DNA from: Lunularia cruciata | Lineage: Eukaryota; Streptophyta; Marchantiopsida; Lunulariales; Lunulariaceae | DNA length: 64,000 bases | Reading direction: 5' to 3' | Assembly: GCA_948567375.1 (NCBI GenBank) | Contig: OX419755.1 | Location: forward strand, 39,065,001-39,129,000 | In this document: positions 11,219 through 24,800 of the stretch, piece by piece | Position numbering within the stretch: position 1 is the first letter of the stretch | How the letters are laid out: every line of letters starts with the position of its first letter | Translations under genes and position numbers: made by a program | Notes under the pieces: generated by a model | What the model was told of the DNA's origin: nothing | Seen by the model: the letters and a program-made list of their open reading frames with translations, nothing else | The model's database searches: none

Positions 11219-11261
11219 GGGTGATCTGAGAAGTAAGTTTGAATTCCTTCTCGGATCACCC
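11219..11261. repeat. imperfect hairpin, 15-nt arms
   Basis: GGGTGATCTGAGAAG (11219-11233) pairs with CTTCTCGGATCACCC (11247-11261); the single non-Watson-Crick position would be a G-U pair in RNA. The loop is 13 nt. No gene context. Confidence 0.6.
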
Positions 11262-11430
11262 ATCGTATATACCTACTCCAGTAGTCCAGCATCTACATTC
11301 CGGTTTGAATCAGCACGTAAAATCGTCCGCAGACCTTGGCCATGGTGGCTGAAGTTACCAACAACAAGACATACTAAAGTCCCCAAAAGACTTGACTATG
11401 ACTCTAAATCTTGAGCTAAATGAGGTAAAG

Positions 11431-11582
11431 CGAAAAAGGCTACCGCGTGGGAAAAGCGAAAGATGGGAAGACCCCATCAAGCCGTACAAGGGAGAGGCAA
11501 ACAAAAGTAATATGGGGTTAAGCCCCAATAGAGTCTATATGAGATATCTGCGCTACGCACCTAAGATATCCGAAGTATACAA
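11431..11582 (-). mobile_element. solo LINE 3' tail (152 bp) with flanking direct repeat
   Basis: Minus-strand copy of the LINE 3' tail, starting in the last codons (sense ATATCTTAGGTGCG, CTCATATAGACTC) and running through GGGGCTTAACCCCAT and the GATGGG/CCCATC hairpin to the GCGGTAGCC end. It is flanked by GAGGTAAAG at 11422-11430 and 11583-11591, read as a 9-bp target-site duplication. Confidence 0.78.
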
Positions 11583-11838
11583 GAGGTAAAGGAGGGATCA
11601 ACTACAAGAACCTTCTGTAACGTTCACAGAATCATGCATATTTACATTCATGCCTGTGATGAAAGGCACGAAGGCTATGTTCATAGTCACCACACCAACG
11701 ATTGATGTGTTACAACCTAATGTCACTTAAACTTACAAGCGCAGCGACAGTGCAAACAAGCGCAGAACCTTTGGGTCAAAGGGGATGGGGCCTTTCGAAG
11801 AGAAACTGATCTTATATATATATATATAGTGCTTTAGG

Positions 11839-11931
11839 GAAGAAGGCGACAGCGTAGGAAAAACGAAGGATGGGAAGACCTCATCAAGCCGTACAAGGGA
11901 GACAAAAAGGTAACATGGAACTAAGCCCCAT
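11839..11931 (-). mobile_element. solo LINE 3' tail, tandem unit 1
   Basis: Tail-only copy (minus) from GTTCCATGTTACC to CGCTGTCGCC. It is bounded by GTGCTTTAG at 11829-11837 and at 11932-11940. It is arranged head-to-tail with the next unit. A short (TA)n run lies just to its left at about 11812-11828. Confidence 0.75.
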
Positions 11932-11940
11932 GTGCTTTAG

Positions 11941-12058
11941 AGAAGAAGGCGACCGCGTAAGAAAAACGAAGGATGGGAAGATCTTATCAAGCCAAAACAA
12001 AAAACAAAAAAAGAAAAAAAAGAAAAAAAAAGAAAAGAAACATGGGGCTAAGCCCCAT
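11941..12058 (-). mobile_element. solo LINE 3' tail, tandem unit 2
   Basis: Second tail-only copy, bounded by the same GTGCTTTAG (11932-11940 and 12059-12067). The usual short poly-purine run has expanded to a long A/G tract (about 11996-12040). At 12041-12059 lies the palindrome CATGGGGCTAAGCCCCATG, which in other copies sits just after the end of the LINE reading frame. 12070-12356 shows nothing assignable. Confidence 0.75.
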
Positions 12059-12356
12059 GTGCTTTAGGCAGTATATAGGCAGGTCTTCAAAAGCTTAGTC
12101 TGGTCGTTTTCTCCAGTAAGTACCAACCCACCTTTCTACATGTGCTCACTAAAATTGGTGATCTCCCTGCCGATGTGAATGAATATAAATTCCATTGGAC
12201 GTTGACCCAGGGATAAATTTTATCCACACTGTTCCAATTCCTAGAGTTATCATCCAGGGTGTTTAATCTCGGCGGCCGCCTAAATTAGCTTATGCTAGTC
12301 GCACCTGGGAAGGTTAATTTAGGCAGTAGGCAGAAGGACAAGTTTAATTATCATTG

Positions 12357-14760
12357 ATCGCGTAAGAAGTTGTTCAATCAATAGATATTGTTTCGTTTGC
12401 ATTGCCTCCTCTAGGCCAAAATCCGATAGCGTAGTACGGGACAAGTCCTTCTCCCAAAGTAAGACAAAAACTCTGACTCAAACGGTGCTTGTTCCAGGAA
12501 ACAACATAGCAACGGTGCCGCAGTAGTCCATCAGAATGGGCAAGCGATCACTAAGCTAAGTCCATCCTTCTGCAAAACTTGATTTTCCTGTGAGCGCATC
12601 GGTACCTTGCTCCAAGATTAGTTCCTGTCGGTACGCCTGGATAAGACTTTTGTGCTCATGCACGATCGGATCGATGTGAGAAGGTGAATGATAATACTGC
12701 AACCGAAATACATCTTGCGGATGAAATCGGATGCGGACATCTTGACCAACTCGTGCGGTAATACTGGCGGTAGTGCGAATAGATCGGAGAACGGATTGTT
12801 GTTAGCATCTCGCTAGAAACGGATTGAGTCAATTTGATCACAGGCCATGACGAAGACAAGCTCAATATTGCACTGTAACTCGTTTTGTTGATCTCATTGG
12901 CTTTGCTGATTATTTTGTCCATCCAAGTAGCCAAGACAACAAGAAATTCTTGAATATTGGATAGAGAAATAGCATAGCACTCGTTGGTTGCTGACATGGG
13001 TCGATGGATTTATTTTCTGAATCAATTCAGCAATGAGCAGGCCAATTACTCCAATGTCTTCGATGAAAGAGGCGATAAGATCATCAAGCGTTGCTTGATG
13101 CTATGCCACTAATGTTGTCAATCCTTGAATTGAGCGAAAGGTGATAACATAGCTCTTGAAAAGATACATTGCAAGCAAATAAGCCCACCATAGTCAAGGT
13201 GGGGCAGATGGTGGGTGCTTTGACTCGATGTGCGTAAGCAATTCTGGATGATGAATCTTAAACCATTTTGTAACTTTTTCTGTTGAAAGCCAGCGGTTGA
13301 CAATGCGAGAGCACTTTGAGTTCATATCCAAGATTAATTTTTGTTGCCGGGTGAGGTGTGCGATGAAGCCAGTCATTATAGAGAGTCATTATAGAGAAGA
13401 AGCATTTGTTGACAAAATCATTCATAATGTACTCCGTGACAAGGTCTAGCTGATGTGCTCCACACTAAATTTGAACTAGAGAGCAGTCGTAATGCACCAC
13501 GTTGCAAAGTTGTGTGACAACGCCAACGACACTAATGGTCAAGTTGCAAGCTCCATCAGATGCCAAACCAACCAAGCAAATAGTCCAATCAAGGCAAAGC
13601 ACGATTAGGAACATTGAGACCATTTCCACCATTATTTCACCCATATGGTACTGGAACATTGGAAGTGCCCCCCATGAAGATTGACAATGGTGTTATGCTT
13701 CTCAATGAGCACACATAAATGCAAGTCTAGATATGAAGTGCTTTGGTGAGTAGTGGAATCCCATACCAATGAAAAACCCCACGAATGTCGGCAATATGTT
13801 GTAGATTAACAATGCATGCGACCTTGACAAAGCTGTTGACCATCTAACAAGAGGAATCATGTAATGAAAGATTGCACATGACATCGTACATGCAATTGAT
13901 AATGTTTGATGCCATGCAAAAAGTAGTCACACACGACATGTAGCGTACCACCAAATCGAATAGCTTAGTCTTTGTCTTGGAGATCATGACGGTATATGAG
14001 TATTTTGTTCCATCAATATTGCCATCAAACTTGGTTTCTTAAACAATGATAACGCCCAATTTCTTGGAGTTGAAGTATCCTTCCCGACATCAAATTAATA
14101 TTCAATTTAGTTTAGCCTCACTTCCAAAAGCAAGATTCCTCTCAATGTCTTCATCACTATTCTCATCTTCAGGGCAGTACATCAAGGCACCAATGACAGT
14201 TTGAAAATATCCTTATCAATGTCAAAGACTATCTATTGCTAGGTTCCCAATGATTTGGAAGGAAAATGCGCTTTGATCAATTTTTCAGACAACTAGAACA
14301 TTTGCAAAGAATTGTTAGTGCTCAATGTTGGAATATAGTGCATCATATTGTGACCATTTTTTTGGATGTTGGTTGCTCATATAAACTCTCAATGTTATTA
14401 TAGCTAAATGGAGCACACCAGCCTTGCACATTATTAGTGGCTTTTTGTTCAAGCAGACCTTCTACTCTTGACTGAAAGTGATACAAAAGCAACATTGTAG
14501 CCCATGCACCTCCGCAATCTTAGGTTCATAAGACATAACCTTTAGTCTATATTTGACATCATTTTCCTTAACATATGACAATGAAGAAACAAACATTTAT
14601 GCAAGATTGCAACATAAGCTTGAGATGTTTTTAAGCAAGCCCATGCAAACTCACAAAAATCAACAATTAACTCCCTTATTTTTGGCACGTCAACCAAGGT
14701 AAATTTAGGTATAGGATGCAATGCGGCCTCCAATTGCCTAATTTAAACACCTTTGGTATG
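12357..14760 (-). pseudogene. decayed hAT-like transposase
   Basis: Read on the minus strand. From high to low coordinates: a segment around 14540-14733 of uncertain role; TKFDGNIDGTKYSY and a region with CVTTFCMASNII (about 13890-14050); LVGLASDGACNLT and GVVTQL (about 13500-13600), the typical strand with catalytic-site Asp; CGAHQLDLV (about 13450), a hallmark of DUF659/BED-linked hAT-like transposases; and the C-terminal dimerisation-like block with LLWEKDLSRTTLSDFGLE (12390-12480). Many stops and frame changes. No terminal inverted repeats identified. The family call rests on the SDG and CGAHQLDL motifs plus the C-terminal block. Confidence 0.65.
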
Positions 14761-14893
14761 ACGAGTGATTGCTTCCTTATTGGTTTTCATCTTCTTGTTG
14801 GCATTTGTATCACTCTCTTTCTTATCGGACAAACAAGAGGATGATACAAGTATTACTTTTCAAGAACCACCAAACTACTCTCATGTGAGTAGA

Positions 14894-15133
14894 TGATGAA
14901 GGATGGGATTTATTAGTGGCTCAACATATAGTGTGGTTTCTAACATCTATATCCTAAATATTTCCTTATCAACTTCTTGAGAAGCTCAATCCACATCTTA
15001 TCAAGAATCTCACAAGATCTTAATAATCTAATATCTTCAAAATAACACAATTGACTCATCAACTTTACGTATTCCTAAAGCTCATATTTATTCATGCTAG
15101 CATTTGAACTATCAGATTGATCCTCTACTAACA
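14894..15133 (-). repeat. 3' LTR of a Ty1/copia element
   Basis: About 240 bp, aligning with 19600-19839. On the minus strand the LTR begins TGTTAGTAGAGGATC and ends near CATCA. It is preceded by a short purine-rich run (GTGGGAG at about 15134-15140) in the polypurine-tract position. Divergence between the LTRs is high. Confidence 0.8.
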
Positions 15134-18100
15134 CTCCCACATAGTGTTCATGCACTCCTTGCATAATTGAGTTTGCCTTTTGGTATTGCCTTGGTCATAA
15201 TGTGAACAATCATATTCTCAATCTTACAATAATTGAAGTATACTTATCCTCATGCTACCCGCTCTCTAGCAAAATGATGAATCATGTCAATATGCTTTGA
15301 TTGGGCCAAGGCAATAAATGATTCAGCAACTTCAAAGCTTCTTGGTTGTCATACTTGATTTCCATAGTATCAATCTCCATTCCCATACCTTGAAGTAACT
15401 TGCACAACCACAAGCCTCCTACATTGTTTGTGCAAGTGCCATGTATTCAGCACTTATAGTTGATGCAATGATTGTAGGTTGCAAATTGCTTGACCAACTA
15501 ATGTCTCTCCTATTTAAGTTGAATAGATAACCAATTAAAAATTGGCACGTATCCAAATTTCTAGCATATTCAGCATCACAAAGCCTTGAAGCCCCATCTT
15601 GATGTTGTTGCTCTCTTATTTGATGCAATAGTTAGTTGTTCTATTGATTTTGTGTATGATTGCTTTGGCTACCACCCAATGAGATGTAGTAGGCATAGCA
15701 AAAGCTCCTTGGTAAAAGTAATTTTTGGTTATGTGCACATTGACAAGTAGAACAACCTTCCCACTAGTTTACTATAAAGGTAATGGGCTATGCCCAACTC
15801 CTTACCTTCCTCTTGCGACAACTTGATTAAAGTACTCATGAGTATGGTTTTGATTTTCTTTATTACATACTTGTAATCTTTTGAAGATAGTAGATCTTAA
15901 GAGAAACATGGGAGAAAACACAAAGCTTTGCACTCAATCTCTGATGCCTCAAAGGAGCACCTTGACTGTATTATATAGCAGGGGGTCCCCCAAAGGAAGC
16001 TCCACCCTTGGATAAGATACATGGATTAGTGACATGTCAATGAGCTCTACCCTTAAATTAGTTGTATGCATGTGTGACATGTCGGTTTTGATCTTTTTTG
16101 TTGGTCAAACCATCTTTGATTGGGTGGAATCTTTAGAGAATCATGATGTAGGAATCTCCAAATTGTGTGTGTGAGGTATTTTTTGAAAGCTCTTGATGAG
16201 ACAAGCCTAGAGGGAGGGAAAGGCTAGCCTTTCTTCTATTGGGAGAGGGGGGGAGAGACTATATATTTTTTAGTGCGAATTCATCCCTATAGGCCTCCAA
16301 AATTGGCTCCCAAGTTTCTAGGCTATTTTAGACTCCTACCCTATTAGTAAAAGTCCTCTTTTGGAGACACTTCCATCTGATCTACCTAGCACATCATACA
16401 CAACATCCTTCTAGATGTTACTAAGCCAATTTTGACCTTTGGATAATATGTCTAGCTTTTGGCATTACAAATTCAAGCTATTTTTGGCTCTTGTCCTATT
16501 CTTAGAAGTACTCTTTTGGTGACACCTCTATCTAATCTACCTAGCACATCATACATAATATCCTTCTAGATGTTACCAAGCCAATTTTCTCCTCTAGATG
16601 ATATATATAATTCTTGGTATTACAATACTCCACTATAGCCAAGTCCTTTGATGCAATCAAAATATCATCAATGTATACCAATAAAAAGATTTTTACCTCC
16701 TCATACTACAATATATAGAGTCCAATATTAGCTTCTAATGCTTTGAAATCTTGTCCTTCCAACTCCTTCTTTAGCCTTATATGCCACGCTCTTGGCGCTT
16801 GCTGAAGACCATAGATTGCTTGTGCAAACTACATGCAAGTCTAAAGTCACTTTCCTCATGGTTCTCAAGCTGGCACATGAAAAGCTCTTCCACCAACTTT
16901 CCATTTTGGAATTTTGTCTTCACATATTATTGATGTAGATGCATGTTGTTTATTGCTACATTTGATAACACCATCCTCAAGGATGTATATTTTCTCAATA
17001 GAACAAAGAACTCATTGAAATCTACTCCTTCATGTTGCTTGTATCTCTTGGCCACCAACCTTGCTTTGAACTGCTTGATGTTGCCATGAGCATCTCTCTT
17101 ACATTTGAAAACTCATTTGATTGGTACATGTTTCACTCCATCCAACAATTCTTATGGGGTCCATGTACTATTAGCATGCAACAATGTTATCTCCTCATCC
17201 ATGACTTGTTATTATTGCTTTGATTGATTTGATGCCAATGCCTCCTTGCATGTTTGTGGCTCTCTATAACCCATTTCAATTGAGTTGTTGCCTTGTATCA
17301 CTCCTTTGATGGGTAACATGTAGATGAGTGTCTCTCTCATGAAGGATTGCAACTTTCTTCAATAATGACATTTGTTGGCTGAGCATCATATGCATCATTC
17401 TCCTCTCTAAGAAAAATACATTATCCAACTTGAACTCGTGTATTCCCTATTTGGGAGTAGCCTCATCTCCTCATTAGTATCAATACTCAAATTATTGCTA
17501 ACTTCAAGTTCCACTTTATTTACCATGTTGTTTTGTTCTTTGAAAAACAAATCCTTGCTGATGATGATCTTGTGATTTGGAAAGAGCTCATGGTAAGCCT
17601 TAGAATGAGACTCATATTTAACAAAATGCCACGCATATTTTTGGGCTCTAGTTTGCTTCTTTTGTGCTAGTTTTTGTGTTATGCACAAAAACTACTTTTC
17701 CATGCATATGCATTACATTTGGTTTCTTCTTCAAGAATAGCTCCAACGGTGTCTTTGCTTTATGAATTGCCACTAATGATCTGTTATAGATGTAGTTGGT
17801 ATTCATCATTGCCTCTCCACACATGCTAGTATCCATTTGTGCATCTTCAAGCATTACCCTTACCATTCCATCATCATCTTGTTTAACCTTTTTGTATATC
17901 ATTTTGCTCAAGTGTGTAGGGTGCTATAGTCTCATAATTTATTCCCTTTTTTCTAGATAGTCTCCTAGATAGTGGTTTAGGTATTATTTTCCACAATTAG
18001 TCTTGATAAACTTGAGTTTACATCAACTTTGAGTCCCCAACATTTCTATCACATTCTTGAACTCCTCTATGATATCATACTTGAATTTGACCCAAGCAAC

Positions 18101-19599
18101 AACTACAACTTGGATTAATCATCTAAGAAGGTAGCAATGTACTTGTTACCTTGAATGGTCCACAAACATCCATATGCAATAGTTCATTACCTTTGTTTGC
18201 TCGTGCTATGATGTTGGGAACTTAAGTCTCAACTACTTACTCATCATGCATGGTTTGCATATCTCCTTGCTAGCAAACTTGAAGGCTTGGATTGTAATAG
18301 TGATTCCCTTTACTATGCTCTTCTCTTGGAGCTTAACCAAATTTCTAAAGCCAAGGTTTATATTGCTTATGTCATAATTGACTGGTCTCCTTTGTTGCCA
18401 AGAGTGTTATCTTGCTTGGCATGAAGGTTTGAAGAAGCATGGTCCAAAACAATCCACCTGCTTTCTTTTTCATTGCCACTTCCTCACATCTCTTTCTCGA
18501 AATGCAAATGTCTTTGCCAAAGGTAGCTTGGATGCCATTCCTAATTGCCTTGGTTATCAATAATAAATTAACTATTAGCTCAAGAACATACAATACCTAC
18601 TATAGGGTTATGCATGAGTTCTTCTTGGTTTTGAACATTACTTACTCAATGCCTACTACTTTGACTTGCTAGCAATTGTTGATGGTGATGTATACAGGCT
18701 TCTTCAAGACTATGTACTTATGCAACAACTCTTGGTGTGGAGAGTTGTGTTGAGTAGCACCAAAGTTGAGCACCCATGTACCATCCTTGTACTTGTCCAC
18801 CACCATGAAGACATGTCAATTCTTGTCGAACTTGGCTTTAAGCTCCCAATCAGCCTTGAGCTTGCAACAATTGCTTTTGATATTCCACTTCTTCTTGCAA
18901 TAGAAAAAAGCTCATTCCTCCTTTGCATGCTCTAAAAGTTTAGGTCTCTTGTAGGAATGGGCTTTGGCAACAAATCCCATGGCTTCGTCCTTGGATGTAC
19001 TTTGGTCTAACTATTGTTTTGCTTGTAGCACCTTCAATAGGATTGTCTCAAGCTCCAATTCCACAAATTGTTCCAAAATTGATATGATCATCTCATACTC
19101 CTTAAGTAGACCTCCAAGAACTACTTCATTTTCAACAATGTTATGCCTTATTATTGATAGATCAGTAGCAATTTCTCTTGCATGCACAATATACTTGGTG
19201 GTGTGCTCTTTGCCTTGCCTAATTTCAACCCACTTAATTCCTTTTGTAGCTACAATTGCGTGTAGTAGTCTTAGTTTTTAAATCTTCTCCAATGCATCCT
19301 ATGCCTATTCTTGGTGTAAGGAAGTATATTCAGGTGATGATCTTTGGTATTGAGCCCAAATGAGTACAATTGCCTCTTCATCCTTGGTGGAGTCTCTCTT
19401 CTTAGAAACCCTCGCCTCCTTGAGCTCATCATCACACATTGTCTTCCATAGCTTCTTATCCTTTCTTAGTAAGAATTTCATATGCATGGCCTATGTTGCA
19501 TAGTTGTCAACATCTAATATATTGATGATTTTATTGCCTCTTATCCTTGAATACTTCTCCTATGAGCACAACGTCTAGGCATTGGGTGTACCCATAACT
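15134..19599 (-). mobile_element. Ty1/copia internal region, decayed
   Basis: Complete copia order on the minus strand, broken by many stops. Gag N-terminal part near 19305-19487 (HMKFLLRKDKKLWKTM). Zinc knuckle and protease near 18770-18910 (WVLNFGATQH, where the usual catalytic Asp of DFGA/DSGA is Asn). GAG-pre-integrase region 18372-18593 (NLLLITKAIRNG). Integrase C-terminal part 17650-17911 (GEAMMNTNYIYNRS) and 17407-17688. Reverse transcriptase with QAIYGLQQAPRAW (about 16785-16830) and the catalytic VYIDDILIASKD (about 16650-16676). RNase H C-terminal part 15419-15628 (DAEYARNLDT, ISWSSNLQPT, AEYMALAQ). Not autonomous. Confidence 0.85.
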
Positions 19600-19839
19600 T
19601 GATGAGGGATGTGATTTATTAATAACTAAACTTATAATGTGGTTTCTAGCATATATATCCTAAATATTTCCTGATTGATTTATTGAGAAGCTCAACCCAC
19701 ACTTGATCAAGAATCTCACAAGATCCTAATAATATAATATCTTCAAGATAACACAATTGACTCATTACCTTTACCTATACCTAAAGCTTGTGTTTCTTCA
19801 TGCAAACATTTGAACTATTAGATTGATCCTCTACTAATA
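19600..19839 (-). repeat. 5' LTR of the Ty1/copia element
   Basis: Partner of 14894-15133. Both share the TTTAGGATATA-type core and GTGTTATCTTGAAGATATTA segment on the minus strand. No clear 5-bp target duplication is visible at the outer edges. Confidence 0.8.
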
Positions 19840-20557
19840 GTACCATTTAATGAAATCAAGCAACCATATCTGAAGTGGATCAAAGCTTCAAACTATCAAA
19901 TTTGAAACATGCATGCAAGTTAACATATGTTCTGTAAATCATAGAGCTCAAGTTGGATCTTGGATGGCTATAGTAGCTTTGCAACTTCACTCTTTCCTCA
20001 AGAACAATTTAGGTCAAGTTATCCAACATTTTACTTGAAAATAGGAGATGCATCATGTTGGATTTAGATAATGAGAATTGATATCTCCACAACCATTTGC
20101 TATACTTCCAAAATCCCACCAATAATGTTGAGTCTCCCATCAAGTTGGAGAGTTATAAATTAACATGCTATTTGAATTACTTATTTCTGATTTCCATATA
20201 CCTCCCAAATTTGGCAAGAGGTTGTTGATCATAGAACCACCACATCTCATTTTAAATCACCATTATTTGTAGTGGTTTCATAAATTAAACTAGGCTTTAT
20301 TTTCCAAATAACCATGATGACACCATTAAAATACCATAAGGACTATTATATCCTATATCCACATATTTTATCAAGCAATTTAGTTGATAAGTCACTACAA
20401 TTAGATGTGATTGTAAAATGAGTATTTCTTGATCTGCACTAGAATTAAAGTTGTGTTTATTGCTTGATAATGTTGTATTTTCTAATTCATGTGTATTGCT
20501 AGTTGGAACTTAATTCAGAGTAGAAAAGAAGTGAATTTTGCTTATTATGGAAGAACT

Positions 20558-20633
<76 letters not shown>

Positions 20634-21496
20634 TTCAACGTCTATCAAGTTCTGTTTTAATCACATAAGACTTTTAAAGGAAAGAACTTTAGAACTTAAT
20701 TGTAATTATGGGTAAAAAAAACATCATAATACTAGTTGACTCTAACAATATTGCAATTGGATTGTGAATGTGGTAGTGTTGTAAACATGTACTTGATCCG
20801 AGTCTATCCAACTATAAAAAAAAACGTAGATTAGTAAGGTTAGTATGTCAAGTAGCACTACTTGACATGAAATCTAATAGTGAAGGCAACAGTGCACCAA
20901 ATAATGCCCTACCAAATGTACATAAAATATTAGAGTATCAAATAACATTACTTGATTATGGAAAGTGCAAATATGACAATAATATATTGAGTTATAAAAC
21001 AATAATATTAGAGTGTTAAGTTATGGTGATTTTATGCTCTTTGGGAAAGCTAGATATGTACATGTATTCAGGTTGACAACAAGAGTACTAGTCATCATGT
21101 ATGTTGTAATTACCTCTTCTTAATTGTGAATGTGTATTCAACTCAAATTTGGTTTTTGAGATTTTTGCTTATTGACCTCTTTCATTTGGGACTTCCTACG
21201 GTTTGGTTGACTCATAATTGTCTCTTATTTATTTGCAAATTAGTCCATTGAACTTGTGAACAGTGAGGAAAAGAGAAATTAAACTCTCTAAAATTCTACA
21301 AAATTGTTGGTAACTTCATGCCTTAAAGTTATAGAGAAAATTCATTCAAAGAAAATGACAAAATGTAAGGTAAAGGAAGTTTGCTTTAAGTAATTTCTTG
21401 TTTTACCAATTTTAGCATAATCAGCAAGTTTGAGTTCTGCATTTAATTTGTGTGACTTACCAACTAAACAAGCTCCAGAGCACATGCTTTGGAGAT
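19840..21496. other. AT-rich intergenic sequence, unassigned
   Basis: No gene recognised. It contains the (AT)35 microsatellite listed separately. The part just before 21497 may belong to the flank of the next copia element. Confidence 0.5.
20561..20630. repeat. (AT)35 microsatellite
   Basis: Seventy uninterrupted bases of alternating A and T. Confidence 0.97.
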
Positions 21497-21880
21497 GTCA
21501 GTTTGCTAGATAATCTCTAATTTTGGTAGATTTTAGTTTAGTGCAAAGTGGGTGTTACCACATTTAGGGTTTTACCAAGCAGTTCCTTGCTTTTGCTCAT
21601 GCATATAAAACTATATATAACTATGCTCTCAATGCTTGGAATTTTAAGTTCTCATACAACAGTCATTCCTAGCACCTTGTTTCATGTGTGTTCCAATGTT
21701 ACTTAGCTTTAGTTCAAGTGTGCACTATGTTGGTTAGCTTTCAAGGTGTAAAATAGTAAAACTATTGTGTTCTATCTCTAGATGATCTAAGTGATAATGA
21801 GTTGAAAATTGTTATATGCAATAGGTAGCATCTATTTGGTGAGATTGAGTGAGTTGAGTGCTAGGGTGTTTGATACTTGG
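21497..21880 (+). repeat. 5' LTR (approximate) of second Ty1/copia element
   Basis: Aligns with about 25250-25640. Shared landmarks: TGTCAGT near the left end, GGTTTTACCAAGCA/GGTTTTGCAGAGCA, GCTTGGAAT, ATTCCTA.CACCTTG, GTTACTTAGC, TGGTTAGCTTTCA, GTGTTCTATCT and the GTGAGTTGAG region. The edges are estimated from the alignment. Confidence 0.65.
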
Positions 21881-24800
21881 GATGTCAAATGATAGATGAT
21901 AGAACTTCAATTCTATTTAGAAACAACAATATTTCACAAGTTATGTGCCTACAATTGATATTATCATTGATGGGAGAGCTAGAGAAAATGGTGAGCATAA
22001 TTATGTATTTTAATTTTCAAATGTGAAATCTATTGTAGACAATTATGAGTTTTTTGGACTTGGTATTTGAGATACCAATCAAAGAGATTTTAATAGAATA
22101 TAGAGAGTGAAAAATTTTACAACTAGAAGATTTTTCTTATGTGCTCTGCAAGAGCCATTCAAAGACATAGTAGTTACTTTGATGTTGGTAAATTTAGGAG
22201 AAACTCAAGGATATATTTTTTGTTAAGAGGGATTAGAGAGATTTGGTCAAAATTGGATAGATATGCTGACCATGAAAATACAAGAGTGTGATGAATTTAC
22301 CACTCGCCTATCAAGAGTTTAGAAAGGATTTAATAAGCTACGAGATGTTGCATTAAGATGTAAAGAGAAATATGAGATTAACCATCTCTTATATACTTTT
22401 CCACCAAGCTATGAACCCATTCATGTAGCTCTGAATGTTCTACCTCTGAATTTGTGACATGGAATTATATGGCAAGCTGATAGATTTCAACATAGATATA
22501 AAGGCCAAAGAGAAGAAGCCATATGCCACTGTATTTAATGCTTCTTCAAAGACAAAAAAGGACAAAGTAGAAGATCAATTATACTTAGAAAGGAAAGAGG
22601 GGGTATGTTTCACCCCACTATCCTAAGAAAGGTTATAGGATAGAACAAGAGGTGAAGAAGGAAAGATATCACATATGACAAAGGGATGCAAACTTGCAAG
22701 CTAAACATGCAATGCAAAGAGGACTACAATGACATAGTAAGTGATGAGGAAGTATACTCAATAGAATAGTTGGATTGTGCAAATTGTAAAATTGCAAAAG
22801 TACTCAAATGGTTCAAGATGGTTCTTGGATTTTGGAGCTACTTCTCATATTTGCTACCAAAGGGAGCTATTCTCATCTCTTCAAATTGTAGCGGCTACCA
22901 AGAGTGTTTGTTGCAAATCTTGGATTCTAAATTTAGGGTTTGGAATTGGTAAGGTTCATATTACCTTCATGGGAAGACCTGACACAATTTTTGTAAGAAT
23001 TACTAGGAGAAAATTCTCTACATTCTCAAATATACAAATAATTTAAAATTAGTATATTACCTACTTAAACATGGATGGATGTTGTGTTTTAGAGAAATAG
23101 AAAATAATGTATCCTGAAGAAGGGAACATTGGTACTTGGGCATGGAGTTGTAGAAGATAAGTTGATCAAGTTTTTGAAACCTTTTGTCCAAATACTGCAT
23201 TAGTCTAGAGGATCCTAGTGACATTTGTCCTTTGTATCTACAATTGGAATATTTATCAAAGCTTAACATCCAAGCTCTTGGAAAGATGGTAGAGAATCTA
23301 AAATTAGATTCTAAAGGAAAACAAGAGTTTTGCAATGGTTTTGCATCAAGTTCCTATCTCCAAGAAATCCTCAAGTAGAGCTTTTGGTCCTCTAGATGTC
23401 CTACATTCATATGTATGAGGATGCATGATTATGAAGTATCTTAGTGGAGCAACATACTACATGTCCTACATTCATATGTATGAGGATGCATGATTATGAA
23501 GTATCTTAGTGGAGCAACATACTACATATCATGTATGGATCATTAAAATTAGAAGAGTTTTGTATAGCTGATAAAGAGTAAGGAAGAAGTGATACAAAAG
23601 TTCTAGAAATTTTAGCTTCAGCTGAGTTGCAAACTAGGCGTAGAGTGAAACAACTTAGAATAGATGGAAGTAGAGAGTATATGAATGAGTAACTTCTGTC
23701 TTTCTTATGAGTGAAAAGAATTCTAATTGATTATAATACTAGAGATAGTCTAGCCCATAATGGAGTTACAAAGAGGTTGAATTATACACTGATGGAAAAA
23801 GCATAAGAAATGATTCAACATAGAGAGGAAATTTTGGAAAAGCAAATATCACTACTTCTAAGTCCTTGAAGAATACCAATTGTACTACTTCATTACAAAG
23901 GAAAACTATTGAAGAGTGTTGGAGTGGAAATAAACCTAACCTTTCTACATTGAGTGTTTTTGGTTGTCTCCCTTGTGCTCATAAACCTAAGGAGCAAAGG
24001 AGAAAGTTCACTAAGAAAGCAAAAAGGAGGATTTTTGTAGGTTATGAAGATGGTTTGAAATGGCACTTCCTTTTAAATCTTAAGATGCGATGTGTTATTG
24101 AAAGTTGTGATTTTCTCTTTGATTACTTCAAGACTTGGGGAGAAAAAAAGGAAATGCTAAAACTAACTATCAACTTGTTCAATCTATCTTTCCAAGTTAC
24201 AAGGTCATTTCTTCAAATCAATAATCAAAAGAGTATTTCCTTTGTAAACCTAAGAAAAAATCTATAGAGACCTTGAAAATGTATAGGAGGTGCTCAAAGC
24301 ATGTGGTGATTCTAATGCTTATGCTACAAAAAGAAAAAGAAATATTTTATCCATAAGGTCACCTCAAAAGGTGACCTTCTGGATAAAATCTCTAAGTGAA
24401 GTTCTAGAAAGATCAAAAGATAATATGGAACTTTTGAATGAAGGTCCAAGAAGACCCAAGAGAGTGATAAAGTCTATTGATAGATTTAGCTTTTCTTTTA
24501 AGCAATAATCACATGTGAGGGAAGTGATGTAAAATGCAACTTACATTTACAATGAGATAGATGGTTATCCTAGAACTTTACAACAAGCAATGCTTAAACC
24601 AGATTGGATGGATTCAATGGAAGTTAACTATAGCATAAGAAAAGAAGTCCATTTAAACCAACAATACATGGGTATTAGCTGATTTACCACCAAAAAGAAA
24701 AGAAGTTAGTTGTAAATGGGAATTTAGGGTTAAACTTGGAGCTAAGAACAAGATCTTGAAGTACAAAGCAAGACTCATTGCAAAGGCTCCAACCAAAAAG

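Noticed and set aside
11870-12067. Lys-rich 65-codon plus frame
   Set aside because: It spans two LINE tails and an A/G tract; the Lys run comes from the poly-purine expansion.
14894-19839. 5-bp target duplication of the first copia element
   Set aside because: The flanks (GTAGA on the left, GTACC on the right) match only in part, so I do not claim it.
20561-20630. (AT)35 as a replication origin or regulatory site
   Set aside because: It is a simple dinucleotide microsatellite in an AT-rich region without other signals.
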